Source of the DNA: Paenibacillus sp. RUD330
GTDB taxonomy: Bacteria > Bacillota > Bacilli > Paenibacillales > Paenibacillaceae
Length of the DNA stretch: 64,000 nt
Assembly (NCBI RefSeq): GCF_002243345.2
Contig: NZ_CP022655.2
Location: forward strand, 4,342,501-4,406,500
Direction of reading: 5' to 3'
A program made the position numbers and the translations under genes. The notes beneath the pieces were generated by a model. That model was not told the origin of the DNA. It did not search any database and saw nothing but the letters and a program-made list of their open reading frames with translations. Positions 8,882-22,232 of this stretch are shown piece by piece (within the stretch, counting starts at the first letter, position 1; each line of letters starts with the position of its first letter).

Positions 8882-8892
8882 TTGTGACACAA
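8882..8892. promoter_or_regulatory. 11-bp palindrome TTGTGACACAA
   Basis: A perfect inverted repeat TTGTG-A-CACAA sits between galK and the 91-bp repeat array, about 140 bp upstream of the galK start. It could be an operator for a galactose regulator, but it may be chance, and its last bases overlap the first repeat. Confidence 0.3.
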
Positions 8893-9263
8893 GCAGAACG
8901 ACCTCGCCGACCAGACAGTCGGCGGCCGTTCGCGCAGAGAAGGAAAGACGGGATGGGTTCTGCTCATCCCTCTTTCCTGACAAGCAGAACGACCTCGCCG
9001 ACCGGACAGTCGGCGGCCGTTCGCGCAGAGAGGGAAAGACGGGATGGGTTCTGCTCATCCCTCTTTCCTGACAAGCAGAACGACCTCGCCGACCGGACAG
9101 TCGGCGGCCGTTCGCGCAGAGAAGGAAAGACGGGATGGGTTCTGCTCATCCCTCTTTCCTGACAAGCAGAACGACCTCGCCGACCGGACAGTCGGCGGCC
9201 GTTCGCGCAGAGAGGGAAAGACGGGATGGGCTCTGCTCATCCCAAGCGGATCGACCTCGCCGG
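8889..9263. repeat. tandem array of four 91-bp repeats plus a degenerate fifth
   Basis: Units run 8889-8979, 8980-9070, 9071-9161 and 9162-9243 (the last is cut short), followed by a degenerate 20-bp fifth start at 9244-9263. Units are nearly identical. Units 1 and 3 share an A where units 2 and 4 share a G, suggesting growth by duplication of a 182-bp dimer. Each unit holds a 7-bp hairpin CGCCGAC...GTCGGCG and a second 14-bp hairpin with one bulge (AGGAAAGA, c, GGGATG against CATCCC, TCTTTCCT). The 9-base loop of the second hairpin contains GTTCTGCT, the exact complement of AGCAGAAC at the start of the unit. There are no spacers, so this is not a CRISPR. Because 91 is not a multiple of three, the open frames it creates shift at each unit and are not genes. 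Confidence 0.9.
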
Positions 9264-9271
9264 CAATAGAG

Positions 9272-9310
9272 AAAAAGCGGCCGTCACCCGCTGAACGGGG
9301 ACGGCCGCTT
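9272..9310 (-). terminator. terminator of the S8 protease gene
   Basis: On the minus strand AAGCGGCCGTC (9310-9300) pairs with GACGGCCGCTT (9285-9275). A nested CCCG/CGGG pairing occurs in the loop and a run of five T follows. It lies 44 bp beyond the stop codon. Confidence 0.85.
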
Positions 9311-9353
9311 GATCCGATCCGATTGGCGCCGAATCGCTCCTATGCCGGATAAG

Positions 9354-14801
<5,448 letters not shown>

Positions 14802-15092
14802 ACTTAACCACTCCCTATACTTGGTTTAATGGGACCATCGTTTCTGCTGCCGCCGCCGGACGGCGGTCGAATTCATCACCCCCTTCAAAAGGATCGGATT
14901 GGCCCACCCTGCAGTGCCGCTGCAACGAGTAGGATGACAGCTGCGGGAGCCGATGACAGGAAGCAGCGCTGGAACGGGAGCGTCTGCGGGGAATGCGGGA
15001 GGGAGGCGGATCAAGGCCGGTTGCGGTGGCTGCGCGAGCGAAATGCGGATCTATCCGAATCATGCCGATTGGCAAGGAATCTTGTCTTGGAA
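14802..15092 (-). other. long 5' leader of the S8 protease transcript
   Basis: If the promoter at 15100-15128 is used, the protease mRNA has an untranslated leader of about 290 bases. It is GC-rich and contains a small GCCGCCGTCCGGCGGC-like inverted repeat close to the start codon, but I could not match it to a known riboswitch. No convincing small gene is present. Confidence 0.4.
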
Positions 15093-15099
15093 TAAAGCA

Positions 15100-15128
15100 A
15101 GTATAGTCTCGTATTTTCGGATTCACAA
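15100..15128 (-). promoter_or_regulatory. sigma-A promoter for the S8 protease
   Basis: On the minus strand TTGTGA (15128-15123) and TATACT (15105-15100) are separated by exactly 17 bp in an AT-rich stretch. No other promoter-like pair was found nearer the gene. Confidence 0.55.
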
Positions 15129-15397
15129 TCGAAATTATTGGAATTTTCTTACTAAAATTAAAATTGATTCCCAAGTCCCTCTCCCTCTAGGAAATAGAAC
15201 ATAGGCTTCATTCGACAAGGCCGGGATCTCGGGCAAAGCCGAAGGCCGATATGCCCATCCTTCTTTCCGCGAGCGGCCAGGCAGGCATGCCTCCTTCGTC
15301 CCGGTCCTCTATCGCTCGCGCCCGGCGCAGAATTCGGGTACACTTTCGCTAGAGAGCATGCGGCTCATGATCGGAGACGGGGAAGGAGAATCGGCGG
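15129..15397. other. intergenic region before the AraC regulator
   Basis: About 270 bp upstream of the AraC-type gene. No clear plus-strand promoter pair and no additional gene were recognised. Confidence 0.35.
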
Positions 15398-16264
15398 ATG
15401 GAGAAGAGCTTTTACTATAAGGTCGTTCCCGCTTCCGAAGGAGGCGCGGAGATGCCGCTGGAGGTTTTGTTCGCAGGAGAGAGCCAGACGAAGCCCGGAC
15501 ATCGATTGGGGCCGAAGGTGCATGATTTCTATCTGCTTCATCATGTGCTGTCGGGAAAAGGGGAGTTTCTATGCCGCGGCGCCGTCCATCGGCTCGAAGC
15601 CGGCCAATCCTTCCTCATCGAGCCGGGGCAGCTGGTTTCTTATCAAGCCGATTCAGCCGATCCTTGGTGCTACCGCTGGATCGCCTTCCAGGGACCATGG
15701 GCGCCGCATGCCGCCGCGGCCGCCGGGTTCGACATCGCCTCTCCGACAGCGGATACGGGGCGCAGCAGCCGGCCGAGGCTTGCGCTCAAGCGGAGCATGC
15801 GCTACCTGCGGCAGCCTGCTGGAGCGCAGCTCGGCGCCGTCGCCTGCCTGCATGCCGTGCTGGCCGAGTTTGCCGCCGCGCGCGGCAGGGATGCGGGGCC
15901 GGAGCCCGGCGAAGGCTCCGACGACGGGGGCATCGCTTCCCAGATGATCCGGTATTTGTCCACTCAGTATGCGGAGCCGATCAGCATGGAAGGGATGGCG
16001 GAGTCGTTCGGCTACAGCCGGGCCTATCTGTCCCGGGTGTTCAAGCAGCATGCCGGCATGTCGCCGGTTTCGTTCCTCCTGCGGCTGCGCATCGACAAGG
16101 GGCGGCGCATGCTTCGAGAACGGCGGGATTTGACGGTCGAGCAGATCGCCTCGTCCGTCGGCTTGCAGGATGCCCTGTATTTCTCCAGGCAGTTCCGCCG
16201 TTTCCACGGCGAATCTCCGACCGATTACCGGGAGTCGGTCTGGCATTCCCTGCGTGAGCCTTGA
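15398..16264 (+). CDS. AraC family transcriptional regulator
   Basis: A 288-residue one-component regulator. The N-terminal half is a cupin-like sensing domain (HDFYLLHHVLSGKGEFLCRG, then a run of prolines and glycines around EPGQLVSYQAD). The C-terminal 100 residues hold two helix-turn-helix motifs: YAEPISMEGMAESFGYSRAY, and the AraC signature around IASSVGLQDALYFSRQFRRF with GESPTDYRES at the end. Such proteins normally respond to sugars. The start is ATG at 15398 with GGAAGGAG upstream. It stands alone, between the S8 protease and asparaginase genes; its target cannot be read from context, since no sugar operon adjoins it. Confidence 0.9.
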   Translation: MEKSFYYKVVPASEGGAEMPLEVLFAGESQTKPGHRLGPKVHDFYLLHHVLSGKGEFLCRGAVHRLEAGQSFLIEPGQLVSYQADSADPWCYRWIAFQGPWAPHAAAAAGFDIASPTADTGRSSRPRLALKRSMRYLRQPAGAQLGAVACLHAVLAEFAAARGRDAGPEPGEGSDDGGIASQMIRYLSTQYAEPISMEGMAESFGYSRAYLSRVFKQHAGMSPVSFLLRLRIDKGRRMLRERRDLTVEQIASSVGLQDALYFSRQFRRFHGESPTDYRESVWHSLREP

Positions 16265-16275
16265 CCCGCAGCAAA

Positions 16276-16315
16276 ATAAAACGGTCTGGACCGAAAAGGT
16301 CCAGACCGTTTTTTG
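16276..16315. terminator. bidirectional terminator
   Basis: A perfect 15-bp stem AAAACGGTCTGGACC (16278-16292) with a 5-base loop and T-runs on both strands. It separates the AraC gene from the converging asparaginase gene. Confidence 0.85.
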
Positions 16316-16341
16316 GGGGGGATGGCAGGGCTTGCCTGCGC

Positions 16342-17406
16342 TCAGACCCATTCCAGCCGGAGAACGGCTTCCCTGCGTCCGGTCGCCGCGCCCATGTCGT
16401 TGACCATATCCTCGGGATAGGCTTCGCGGATCTTCCTGGCCGCTTCCGTCAGCTTCGCGGCGTCGAGGCCGCGAAGGCGGGCCGCCTCATCCGCCGCCTG
16501 CTCCAGCACGGAGGCGGCTATGACCGGCCATGCGCTCTCTCCGCCGTCCAGCACTTTGAACGCCACTCCGAGACCGGCTTCGGGAAGAGCCAGGGCGAAC
16601 ACTCCCTGCGCTCCGCTTTTGGCCACGATGCCCGAAGCGAGGAGGACGCTCGCCAGCCTGCCCTGCCCTTCGACCAGGTCGGGATAAGCAAGCATCGCGG
16701 CGGAGATCCGCCGGGCGGCGCAACGGAGCGGCTCATCCGCCCAGTCGTCGGGGGGACTCGCCAGCCGGGCATAGGCCAGCGCGAGCCTCTCCAGAGGAAC
16801 GACGAACACAGGCAGGCCGCAGCCGTCGACGGCGCGTCCGATGGCGCTCTCGTCCAGATCCGTGAACAGGGCGATATGGCGGAGCAGCTCCCGCTGCAGC
16901 GGATGATCCATAGCCGTATATCCTTCCAGAGGCCAGCCGTTCATCCGGCAAAAGGCGAGCAGGCCGATATGCTTGCCGGAGCAGGTATGGTACAGCTTGC
17001 GCGGCGGCAGCTGCCTGCGCATGACCTCATCCCGTTCGTTCCGGCCGAGCGGATAATCGGGATGGAAAGCAAGCTGCTCCTCGCGGACGCCGGTCAGCTC
17101 CAGCATCTTTTCCAACAGCTCCACATGCCGCTCTCCTCCCCGATGCGATGCGGACATCAAGGCGATCGCGCCTTCAGGGAGCCCGTAATGCTCCATCAAG
17201 CCCGCCGCGATGCCTGCCGCGGCCTGCAGCGGCTTCGCCGTCGAGCGCATGAAGGAGACCGACCCGGCATCGCCTGCACATGCGGCCGGGTCGCCGGCCG
17301 CATGCCGCGCAGCCAGATGGCCGATATGGCTGTTCTCCTTCCAATTCCCTCTCGTCGTCATCGACAGCTCCACGCCGTCACGGAAAGCTTCGTTACGTTG
17401 TTCCAT
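16342..17406 (-). CDS. L-asparaginase II family protein
   Basis: A 354-residue protein of the Asparaginase_II family (PF06089), distinct from the bacterial type I/II amidohydrolase asparaginases. Family blocks seen are RSTAKPLQA near residue 55, SASHRGGERHVELLEKML near 90, the HTCSGKHIGLL segment near 140 with a conserved Cys-Ser-Gly-Lys-His, and DGCGLPVFVVPL near 195. Asparagine hydrolysis to aspartate and ammonia is the assigned role from family knowledge. The start is taken at ATG 17406, eight bases after GGAAGG; ATG 17415 would directly abut that site. It is monocistronic. Confidence 0.85.
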   Translation of the reverse strand: MEQRNEAFRDGVELSMTTRGNWKENSHIGHLAARHAAGDPAACAGDAGSVSFMRSTAKPLQAAAGIAAGLMEHYGLPEGAIALMSASHRGGERHVELLEKMLELTGVREEQLAFHPDYPLGRNERDEVMRRQLPPRKLYHTCSGKHIGLLAFCRMNGWPLEGYTAMDHPLQRELLRHIALFTDLDESAIGRAVDGCGLPVFVVPLERLALAYARLASPPDDWADEPLRCAARRISAAMLAYPDLVEGQGRLASVLLASGIVAKSGAQGVFALALPEAGLGVAFKVLDGGESAWPVIAASVLEQAADEAARLRGLDAAKLTEAARKIREAYPEDMVNDMGAATGRREAVLRLEWV

Positions 17407-17605
17407 CCTCAGCATCCTTCCCGTCCCCCGCGGCCGGATTTGCCTGCCCGCGGGACGTTATCCTACCTTCATATTCCGCCGGCTATCCGCAGGTTCAAAC
17501 CTTCCGGCTCCGGCAGCGTTCAACATGACGATTCATTATACCAGTCCGGGCGGGCCGTTCACCACTCCTTCCAAAGATACCCTCCCGCCGCAGCCAGCAA
17601 TTAAG

Positions 17606-17631
17606 GTTTCAACGGACGTGCAGACGTTTAT
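17606..17631 (+). promoter_or_regulatory. sigma-B-like promoter for ytxH
   Basis: GTTTCA (17606-17611), a 14-bp spacer and GTTTAT (17626-17631) resemble the sigma-B consensus GTTTAA-N13/15-GGGTAT (5/6 and 4/6). It lies about 40 bp upstream of the start of a YtxH-type general stress gene. Confidence 0.45.
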
Positions 17632-17668
17632 AAATTCAACAACAACCACTTGAAGGAGATGAACGGAT

Positions 17669-18160
17669 ATGGCAAACGAAACAACGGCAAAAAGCGGCGG
17701 AATGACAAAGGGACTTCTGATCGGCGGCGCGATCGGCGCGGCGGCGGCACTGCTGTTCGCACCGAAGGCAGGCAAGGAGCTCCGCTCCGATCTCGCCCGC
17801 AAATCTTCGGATGCGGCTGATTACGCCAAGCGTCAGGGAGCCATGCTCACCGAGCAGGCGAAGGGCGTCGCAAGCACGGCCGGAGAGAAGGCTTCCGCCC
17901 TCACCTCCAAGGTGCAGGAGCTGGCGGCCAAGGCCAAGGATGCGGCGCTGATCCAGCAGGATGCCATCAAGGAAACGGCCGCGACCGCGGTCGCAGAAAC
18001 GAAGGACGCCGTGACGGACGTGAAGGACCATGCGCAGAAGGTCGCTTCGGAAACTGCTCGTCATATGGACAACATCAAAAGCGAAGCTTCCGACAACCAT
18101 GACAAGGCGATGAAGGACACGCCTTCCATCACCAAATCCAACTCCAGCTTCAACAACTAA
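17669..18160 (+). CDS. ytxH: YtxH domain general stress protein
   Basis: A 163-residue protein with a short N-terminal membrane segment (GLLIGGAIGAAAALLFAPKAGKELRSDL), which is the YtxH domain signature. A long, alanine- and lysine-rich amphipathic helix follows (residues about 45-150), like late-embryogenesis-abundant or apolipoprotein-like stress proteins. In Bacillus subtilis ytxH is a sigma-B-dependent general stress gene. Here a matching promoter is present and the sigB operon lies 5 kb away. The start is ATG at 17669 with GAAGGAG. It is followed within 15 bp by a small gene. Confidence 0.85.
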   Translation: MANETTAKSGGMTKGLLIGGAIGAAAALLFAPKAGKELRSDLARKSSDAADYAKRQGAMLTEQAKGVASTAGEKASALTSKVQELAAKAKDAALIQQDAIKETAATAVAETKDAVTDVKDHAQKVASETARHMDNIKSEASDNHDKAMKDTPSITKSNSSFNN

Positions 18161-18174
18161 GGAGGCCGATGGCC

Positions 18175-18375
18175 ATGAGCGGAGGCAGCCGGGAGGAATT
18201 TCCCCAGCCTGACGGCCAGGCCGGCAGCAAGCACCGGGATATCGAGGATGCGCGCAACGGCTCCATGGTTCAGGACGAGCAGGATATGAAGCGGCTCGGC
18301 AAGGACATGGAAAGGATGCGCACCAATTCCGAGCTTGAAGAGGATGGGCTCGTTCCCGATCCGGCCCAGGATTGA
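18175..18375 (+). CDS. small hydrophilic protein, unknown
   Basis: A 66-residue highly charged protein with no membrane segment or cysteine. Composition (Ser, Gly, Glu, Asp, Gln, Met) and gene position resemble small stress or spore-associated hydrophilic proteins, but I cannot name a family. GGAGG at 18161-18165 is nine bases from ATG 18175, so this start is preferred over ATG 18169, which is only three bases away. It is translated from the same transcript as ytxH and ends at a strong terminator. Confidence 0.7.
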   Translation: MSGGSREEFPQPDGQAGSKHRDIEDARNGSMVQDEQDMKRLGKDMERMRTNSELEEDGLVPDPAQD

Positions 18376-18386
18376 TAGTCTCAAGC

Positions 18387-18425
18387 AGCGGCGCCGTCCA
18401 TCATTGATGGACGGCGCCGCTTTTT
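18387..18425 (+). terminator. terminator of the ytxH operon
   Basis: A 15-bp perfect stem GCGGCGCCGTCCATC (18388-18402) pairs with 18406-18420 around a 3-base loop and is followed by five T. Confidence 0.9.
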
Positions 18426-18483
18426 GGCTTGCCCTCATGAATTCAGGGTGAACGCTCCATACTAAGCCGGGAGGTGCGCCACT

Positions 18484-19707
18484 ATGAAAGACCATCACGC
18501 GGGAAATCTGTACTGGCCGCATACGCTCGCTGCCGTCCCTTCCTATCCCGCCCTTGAGGGCCATGCGAAGGTGCAGGCCGCCATCATCGGGGGCGGCATG
18601 TCCGGCGCGTTGTGCGGGCTTCTCTTTGCCAGGAGCGGCATCTCTTGCTGCGTGCTGGAAAGGGATTCCGTAGCCGGAGCAAGCAGCGCGGCCAATACCG
18701 GCCTGCTGCAGTTTTCCAACGACATCATGCTCTGCCGCCTGATGGAACAGATCGGCAAGCAGGATGCGGTACGCTTTTACCGCGCATGCAAGGATTCGGT
18801 GGAGCGCCTCGCCCTGGTGGCAGGCTCGCTTCCGGCGGACACCGGCTTCCGCCGCCGCAGCAGCCTCTACCTCGCTTCCACGGAAGAGGATCTTGCGGGC
18901 GTGCAGGCGGAGTACAAAGCCTTGCATGAAGCCGGCTTTTCCGTCGATTACTGGAGTCCCGAGGATATCCGGTCCCGCTTCCCCTTTTCCGGTCCCGGAG
19001 CAGTCGTGACCCGTGGCGATGCGGAAGTGAACCCTTTCCGCCTCGTCCATGCCCTTGCCGCAGAAGCGTGCGCGCACGGAGCGGCCGTCTATGAAGGGAG
19101 CGAGGTGGCGCGGCATGCGACCGGCTCCGATGGAGTCCATCGGCTGGAAACGGCAGCCGGAGCGATCGTCGACGCCGAGCATGTCGTCTACGCCGTCGGC
19201 TACGAGCCCGAAGAGCTGAGGGGAAAGCTCCTCAAAGCGGAAATCAACCGCTCCTTTGCCGGAGTCACGCCGGTGCAGCCATCGTTCTCCGCCTGGCACG
19301 AGCGCATGATGATCTGGGAGACGGCCCGCCCTTACCTGTACGTCCGCACGACTCCCGAGGGGAGAGTCGTCATCGGCGGCCTGGACGAGCCGGCGGCCGC
19401 TCCCGTCCATGACGAGCAGGAGCGCCTGCGCCGGATGGACAAGCTGTCCCGCCGCCTCGCCTCCATGTTTCCCATGCTGGACAGCACGCTCGAATACGAA
19501 TGGAGCGCGGCTTTCGGAGAATCGCTGGACAATCTTCCTTTCATCGGCCGCGATCCTGCTTGGAGGAACGTCTACTACTGCCTCGGCTACGGGGGAAACG
19601 GAACCGTATACAGCATGATGGGGGCATGCATTCTCCGCGATCTCATCCTCGGCTCCGAGCATCCGCTGGCCGATCTTGTCGCCCTTGACCGTCCGGGCAG
19701 AATATGA
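18484..19707 (+). CDS. FAD-dependent oxidoreductase (DAO family)
   Basis: A 407-residue flavoenzyme of the D-amino-acid-oxidase/glycine-oxidase superfamily. The dinucleotide-binding fold AAIIGGGMSGALCGLLFARSG is at residues 32-52, with the acid of CVLERD following at the end of the second strand. The C-terminal region has FIGRDP and CLGYGGNGTVYSMM, the second FAD-contact motif with its Gly-Gly-Asn-Gly. The likely reaction is oxidation of an amino acid or amine. No Rieske cluster or other fused domain is visible. The start is ATG at 18484 with GGGAGG upstream. It is transcribed alone between two terminators. Confidence 0.85.
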   Translation: MKDHHAGNLYWPHTLAAVPSYPALEGHAKVQAAIIGGGMSGALCGLLFARSGISCCVLERDSVAGASSAANTGLLQFSNDIMLCRLMEQIGKQDAVRFYRACKDSVERLALVAGSLPADTGFRRRSSLYLASTEEDLAGVQAEYKALHEAGFSVDYWSPEDIRSRFPFSGPGAVVTRGDAEVNPFRLVHALAAEACAHGAAVYEGSEVARHATGSDGVHRLETAAGAIVDAEHVVYAVGYEPEELRGKLLKAEINRSFAGVTPVQPSFSAWHERMMIWETARPYLYVRTTPEGRVVIGGLDEPAAAPVHDEQERLRRMDKLSRRLASMFPMLDSTLEYEWSAAFGESLDNLPFIGRDPAWRNVYYCLGYGGNGTVYSMMGACILRDLILGSEHPLADLVALDRPGRI

Positions 19708-19710
19708 CGA

Positions 19711-19752
19711 AAGAAGCCTCCTTAGCCCGCGAACGGTCAAGGGAGGCTTCTT
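19711..19752. terminator. bidirectional terminator
   Basis: AAGAAGCCTCC (19711-19721) pairs with GGAGGCTTCTT (19742-19752) with pyrimidine-rich sequence after it. It lies between the flavoenzyme gene and the converging MFS gene. Confidence 0.75.
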
Positions 19753-19762
19753 CTGCTTTTCT

Positions 19763-21313
19763 TTATTGCTGCGAGCTCGCCGCCGGAGTCTGGGCGGAGC
19801 CTGCAGGCTTCGCGGAGCTATCCGGGGTCGAGGTCACCTCGACATGCGGCTGTGTCTTGCGGATGAAGAACGCCAGCACCAGCGCGGCCGCGGATATCCA
19901 GGTCGCCACCAGGAAGGCGAGGTTGATGCCGTGGATCGTCGCTTCCTGAGTGATGTGCTGGATCGCTTTGGCGTTCGCCGCGTCTTTCGGATCAAGTCCG
20001 GCGGCGGTGATCATCTCGGCGCCCTTGCTCTTCGCGCTGCTGCTCATGATCGATACGAGCAGCGCCGTGCCGAGAGCTCCGGCAACGGTGCGCAAGGTGT
20101 TGGACATCGCCGTGCCGTACGCGATCATCCGCCTCGGGAGCTGGTTCAAGCCCGCGGTCATGATCGGCATCATGAGCATCGACATGCCGAACATCCGGGC
20201 GGTGTACAGCCAGATCAGATGTGTGTAGCTCATGTTGTCGGTCAGCCTGCTGAATTCGAACGTCGTCACGACCGTGATGGCAAGGCCGGTGACCGCCAGC
20301 CAGCGGGCTCCGACTTTATCGAAGATGATGCCGGTGACCGGACTCATGATGCCCATGAGGATCGCGCCGGGGAGCAGCAGCAGGCCCGCCTTCATCGGCG
20401 TGAAGCCCAGAATCTTCTGCAGGTACAGCGGAAGCAGGATCATCGCGGCGTACATGGCCATCGTCACGAGAATGTTGATGATGGTCGTCAGCGTGTACAT
20501 ATCGAATTTGAAGACGCGGAACTCCAGGATCGGGTTCTTGATGACGAGCTGGCGCCATACGAGCAGCACCAGGCTGACGCCCCCGATGATGAGCATCCAG
20601 AGGACGAGCTGGCTGTCCCAGCCTTTCGTGCCGGCTTCGCTGAAGCCGTACAGAAGGCCGCCGAAGCCGATTGTCGACAGAACGACGCCCCAGTAGTCAA
20701 GAACGGGCTTGGACTGCGGCAGCACGTTGCGCATGCGGAAAATGCCGAGAACCAGAGAAACGAGAGCGATCGGCAGGACGATGTAGAAGAGCACCGGCCA
20801 GCTGTAATGCTGGATGACCCATCCCGACAGCGTCGGGCCGACGGCAGGCGCGAAAATCATCGCGATGCCCATCATACCCATTGCCTGGCCCCTCTTCTCG
20901 ACCGGGAAGATCGTCAGGAACACGACGTTCATGAGCGGCATCAGGATGCCGGCGCCGGCGGCCTGGATCAGGCGGCCCGTCAGCAGGACCGGGAACCCTC
21001 CCGCGACGGCGCAGACGACGGTGCCGATGCAGAACAGAACCATCGATAAAATAAACAGCAGCCTCGTCGAAAAACGGGCGACCAAGTAGGCGCTGAGCGG
21101 AACGAGGATGCCGTTGACGAGCATGAAGCCCGTCGTCAGCCACTGGGCCGTGTTCGTCGTGATGCCCAGATCCTCGGACATTTGCGGCAGGGCGACATTG
21201 ATCAGCGTCTGGTTGAGCAGGGACACAAAAGCTCCTATAATCAATGCAGCTACCAGGGGAGCTCTTTTGAATCCGGCTGCTCCTCCAGCGGCGGTTGGAC
21301 TTGCGGTACTCAT
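19763..21313 (-). CDS. DHA2 family multidrug MFS transporter
   Basis: A 516-residue inner-membrane proton antiporter with about 14 predicted membrane segments, as in the EmrB/QacA (DHA2) family. The first segment contains LLNQTLINVALPQMSEDLG, motif D1-like, followed by TTNTAQWLTTGFML. LLTGRLIQAAGAGILMPLMN and VEKRGQAMGMMGIAMIFAPAVGPTLSGW form motifs B and C of drug exporters. The C-terminal 30 residues are a Ser/Pro/Ala-rich cytoplasmic tail. The start is ATG at 21313. A good promoter and an overlapping palindrome upstream suggest control by a repressor not encoded next to it. Confidence 0.9.
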   Translation of the reverse strand: MSTASPTAAGGAAGFKRAPLVAALIIGAFVSLLNQTLINVALPQMSEDLGITTNTAQWLTTGFMLVNGILVPLSAYLVARFSTRLLFILSMVLFCIGTVVCAVAGGFPVLLTGRLIQAAGAGILMPLMNVVFLTIFPVEKRGQAMGMMGIAMIFAPAVGPTLSGWVIQHYSWPVLFYIVLPIALVSLVLGIFRMRNVLPQSKPVLDYWGVVLSTIGFGGLLYGFSEAGTKGWDSQLVLWMLIIGGVSLVLLVWRQLVIKNPILEFRVFKFDMYTLTTIINILVTMAMYAAMILLPLYLQKILGFTPMKAGLLLLPGAILMGIMSPVTGIIFDKVGARWLAVTGLAITVVTTFEFSRLTDNMSYTHLIWLYTARMFGMSMLMMPIMTAGLNQLPRRMIAYGTAMSNTLRTVAGALGTALLVSIMSSSAKSKGAEMITAAGLDPKDAANAKAIQHITQEATIHGINLAFLVATWISAAALVLAFFIRKTQPHVEVTSTPDSSAKPAGSAQTPAASSQQ

Positions 21314-21365
21314 ACGGTTTTCACCACTCTCGCTTTCTCTCTATATCCAGGCTATGTCCCGGAAA

Positions 21366-21382
21366 TTAACTCATTGAATTAA
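21366..21382. promoter_or_regulatory. palindromic operator candidate before the MFS gene
   Basis: TTAACTCA (21366-21373), one base, TGAATTAA (21375-21382): a 17-bp inverted repeat with one mismatch, directly downstream of the -10 box of the MFS promoter. Size and position are typical of a MarR or TetR operator. Confidence 0.45.
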
Positions 21383-21412
21383 ATTTTACTTCTAAAACGT
21401 TTGGAGCGTCAA
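21383..21412 (-). promoter_or_regulatory. sigma-A promoter for the MFS transporter
   Basis: On the minus strand TTGACG (21412-21407) and TAAAAT (21388-21383) are 18 bp apart, 5 of 6 consensus bases in each box, 70 bp upstream of the start. Confidence 0.6.
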
Positions 21413-21544
21413 ACCGGCTGAGCCGCCGCCTACCGGACTATTGTCCGCAAAAGAGGCCTCCTGCTTCCGTTTAGGCTCGTTTTTGACCCCGCACAGCATC
21501 TGAAGGGCTGTTTCTTCTATATAAATGCGAATCGGATCGAACGC

Positions 21545-21566
21545 AAAAAAGCCGCCCGCAGGCGGC
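21545..21566 (-). terminator. terminator of the yflT-like gene
   Basis: On the minus strand GCCGCC (21566-21561) pairs with GGCGGC (21556-21551) and is followed by six T. Confidence 0.75.
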
Positions 21567-21588
21567 TGCATCGCATTCATAGGGCTCT

Positions 21589-22131
21589 TTAGGTCAGGAT
21601 CGTCGTGGCGCCATTGGAACGGAAGATCGTCTCGGCTCCGGCCAGCGTATCCTGGGAAGGACCATCCGCCTCGTAGACGCTGTCCGACCCGTCCTTGCGA
21701 TCGGCGATCAATACGATTCCGCCTTCGGCGACGGCGTCTCTCGCCTTCTCGGCCAGACCGTCGCTCAGCCCAAGCTCCTTGAAGATCGACTCGAACGGCG
21801 AATCTCCGCCGATGACATCGTCGGCAAGCACGTATCCTCCGGCAAAAAACGGCGCTCCGCCGCTGGAAATGGTATTGCCGCCGAACGGCGCGGCGCCGAC
21901 GACAAAGCCCGTTCGATCCAGCGGGTAAGCTCCCGAGTCGTTGCGGCGTGCTTCCTTGATGTCCTGCAGCTCGTCGGCATGGACATCGGTATCGGATTCG
22001 ATGAAGCGGATCGAGTCTCGGTCGCGTCCGAGAACCTTGATCTCTTCCGGCGCGAATCCTCCACTGCGGAGCGCCTGAACCGCCTTGACGGCATTTTCCT
22101 GATTGTCGAAAACAGCGATCGTCTTGCTCAT
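21589..22131 (-). CDS. yflT: YflT-domain general stress protein
   Basis: A 180-residue soluble protein starting MSKTIAVFDNQENAVKAVQAL, the YflT (general stress protein 17M) domain, which occupies about residues 3-110. VLGRDRDSIRFI and a glycine-rich GTGF/GAAPFGG segment follow. The C-terminal third (GGIVLIADRKDG) looks like an added strand-helix module. Bacillus yflT belongs to the sigma-B regulon. The start is ATG at 22131 with AAGGAGG; an ATG 18 bases upstream is in frame but overlaps that site. It probably shares its transcript with the small membrane protein gene 100 bp upstream. Confidence 0.8.
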   Translation of the reverse strand: MSKTIAVFDNQENAVKAVQALRSGGFAPEEIKVLGRDRDSIRFIESDTDVHADELQDIKEARRNDSGAYPLDRTGFVVGAAPFGGNTISSGGAPFFAGGYVLADDVIGGDSPFESIFKELGLSDGLAEKARDAVAEGGIVLIADRKDGSDSVYEADGPSQDTLAGAETIFRSNGATTILT

Positions 22132-22232
22132 TCTGACTTCCTCCTTCAATTCGGAATTTCAACACCTGTTCTCACTATTCCCCCGCGGTGTCCGTCCCAT
22201 GCGGACCCCGCCGGGTCATGGCGCATACCGGT

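Noticed and set aside
8889-9243. CRISPR array or protein-coding repeat at the 91-bp array
   Set aside because: Units are directly joined with no spacers. A 91-bp unit shifts the reading frame each time, and the apparent open frames on both strands carry no ribosome site.
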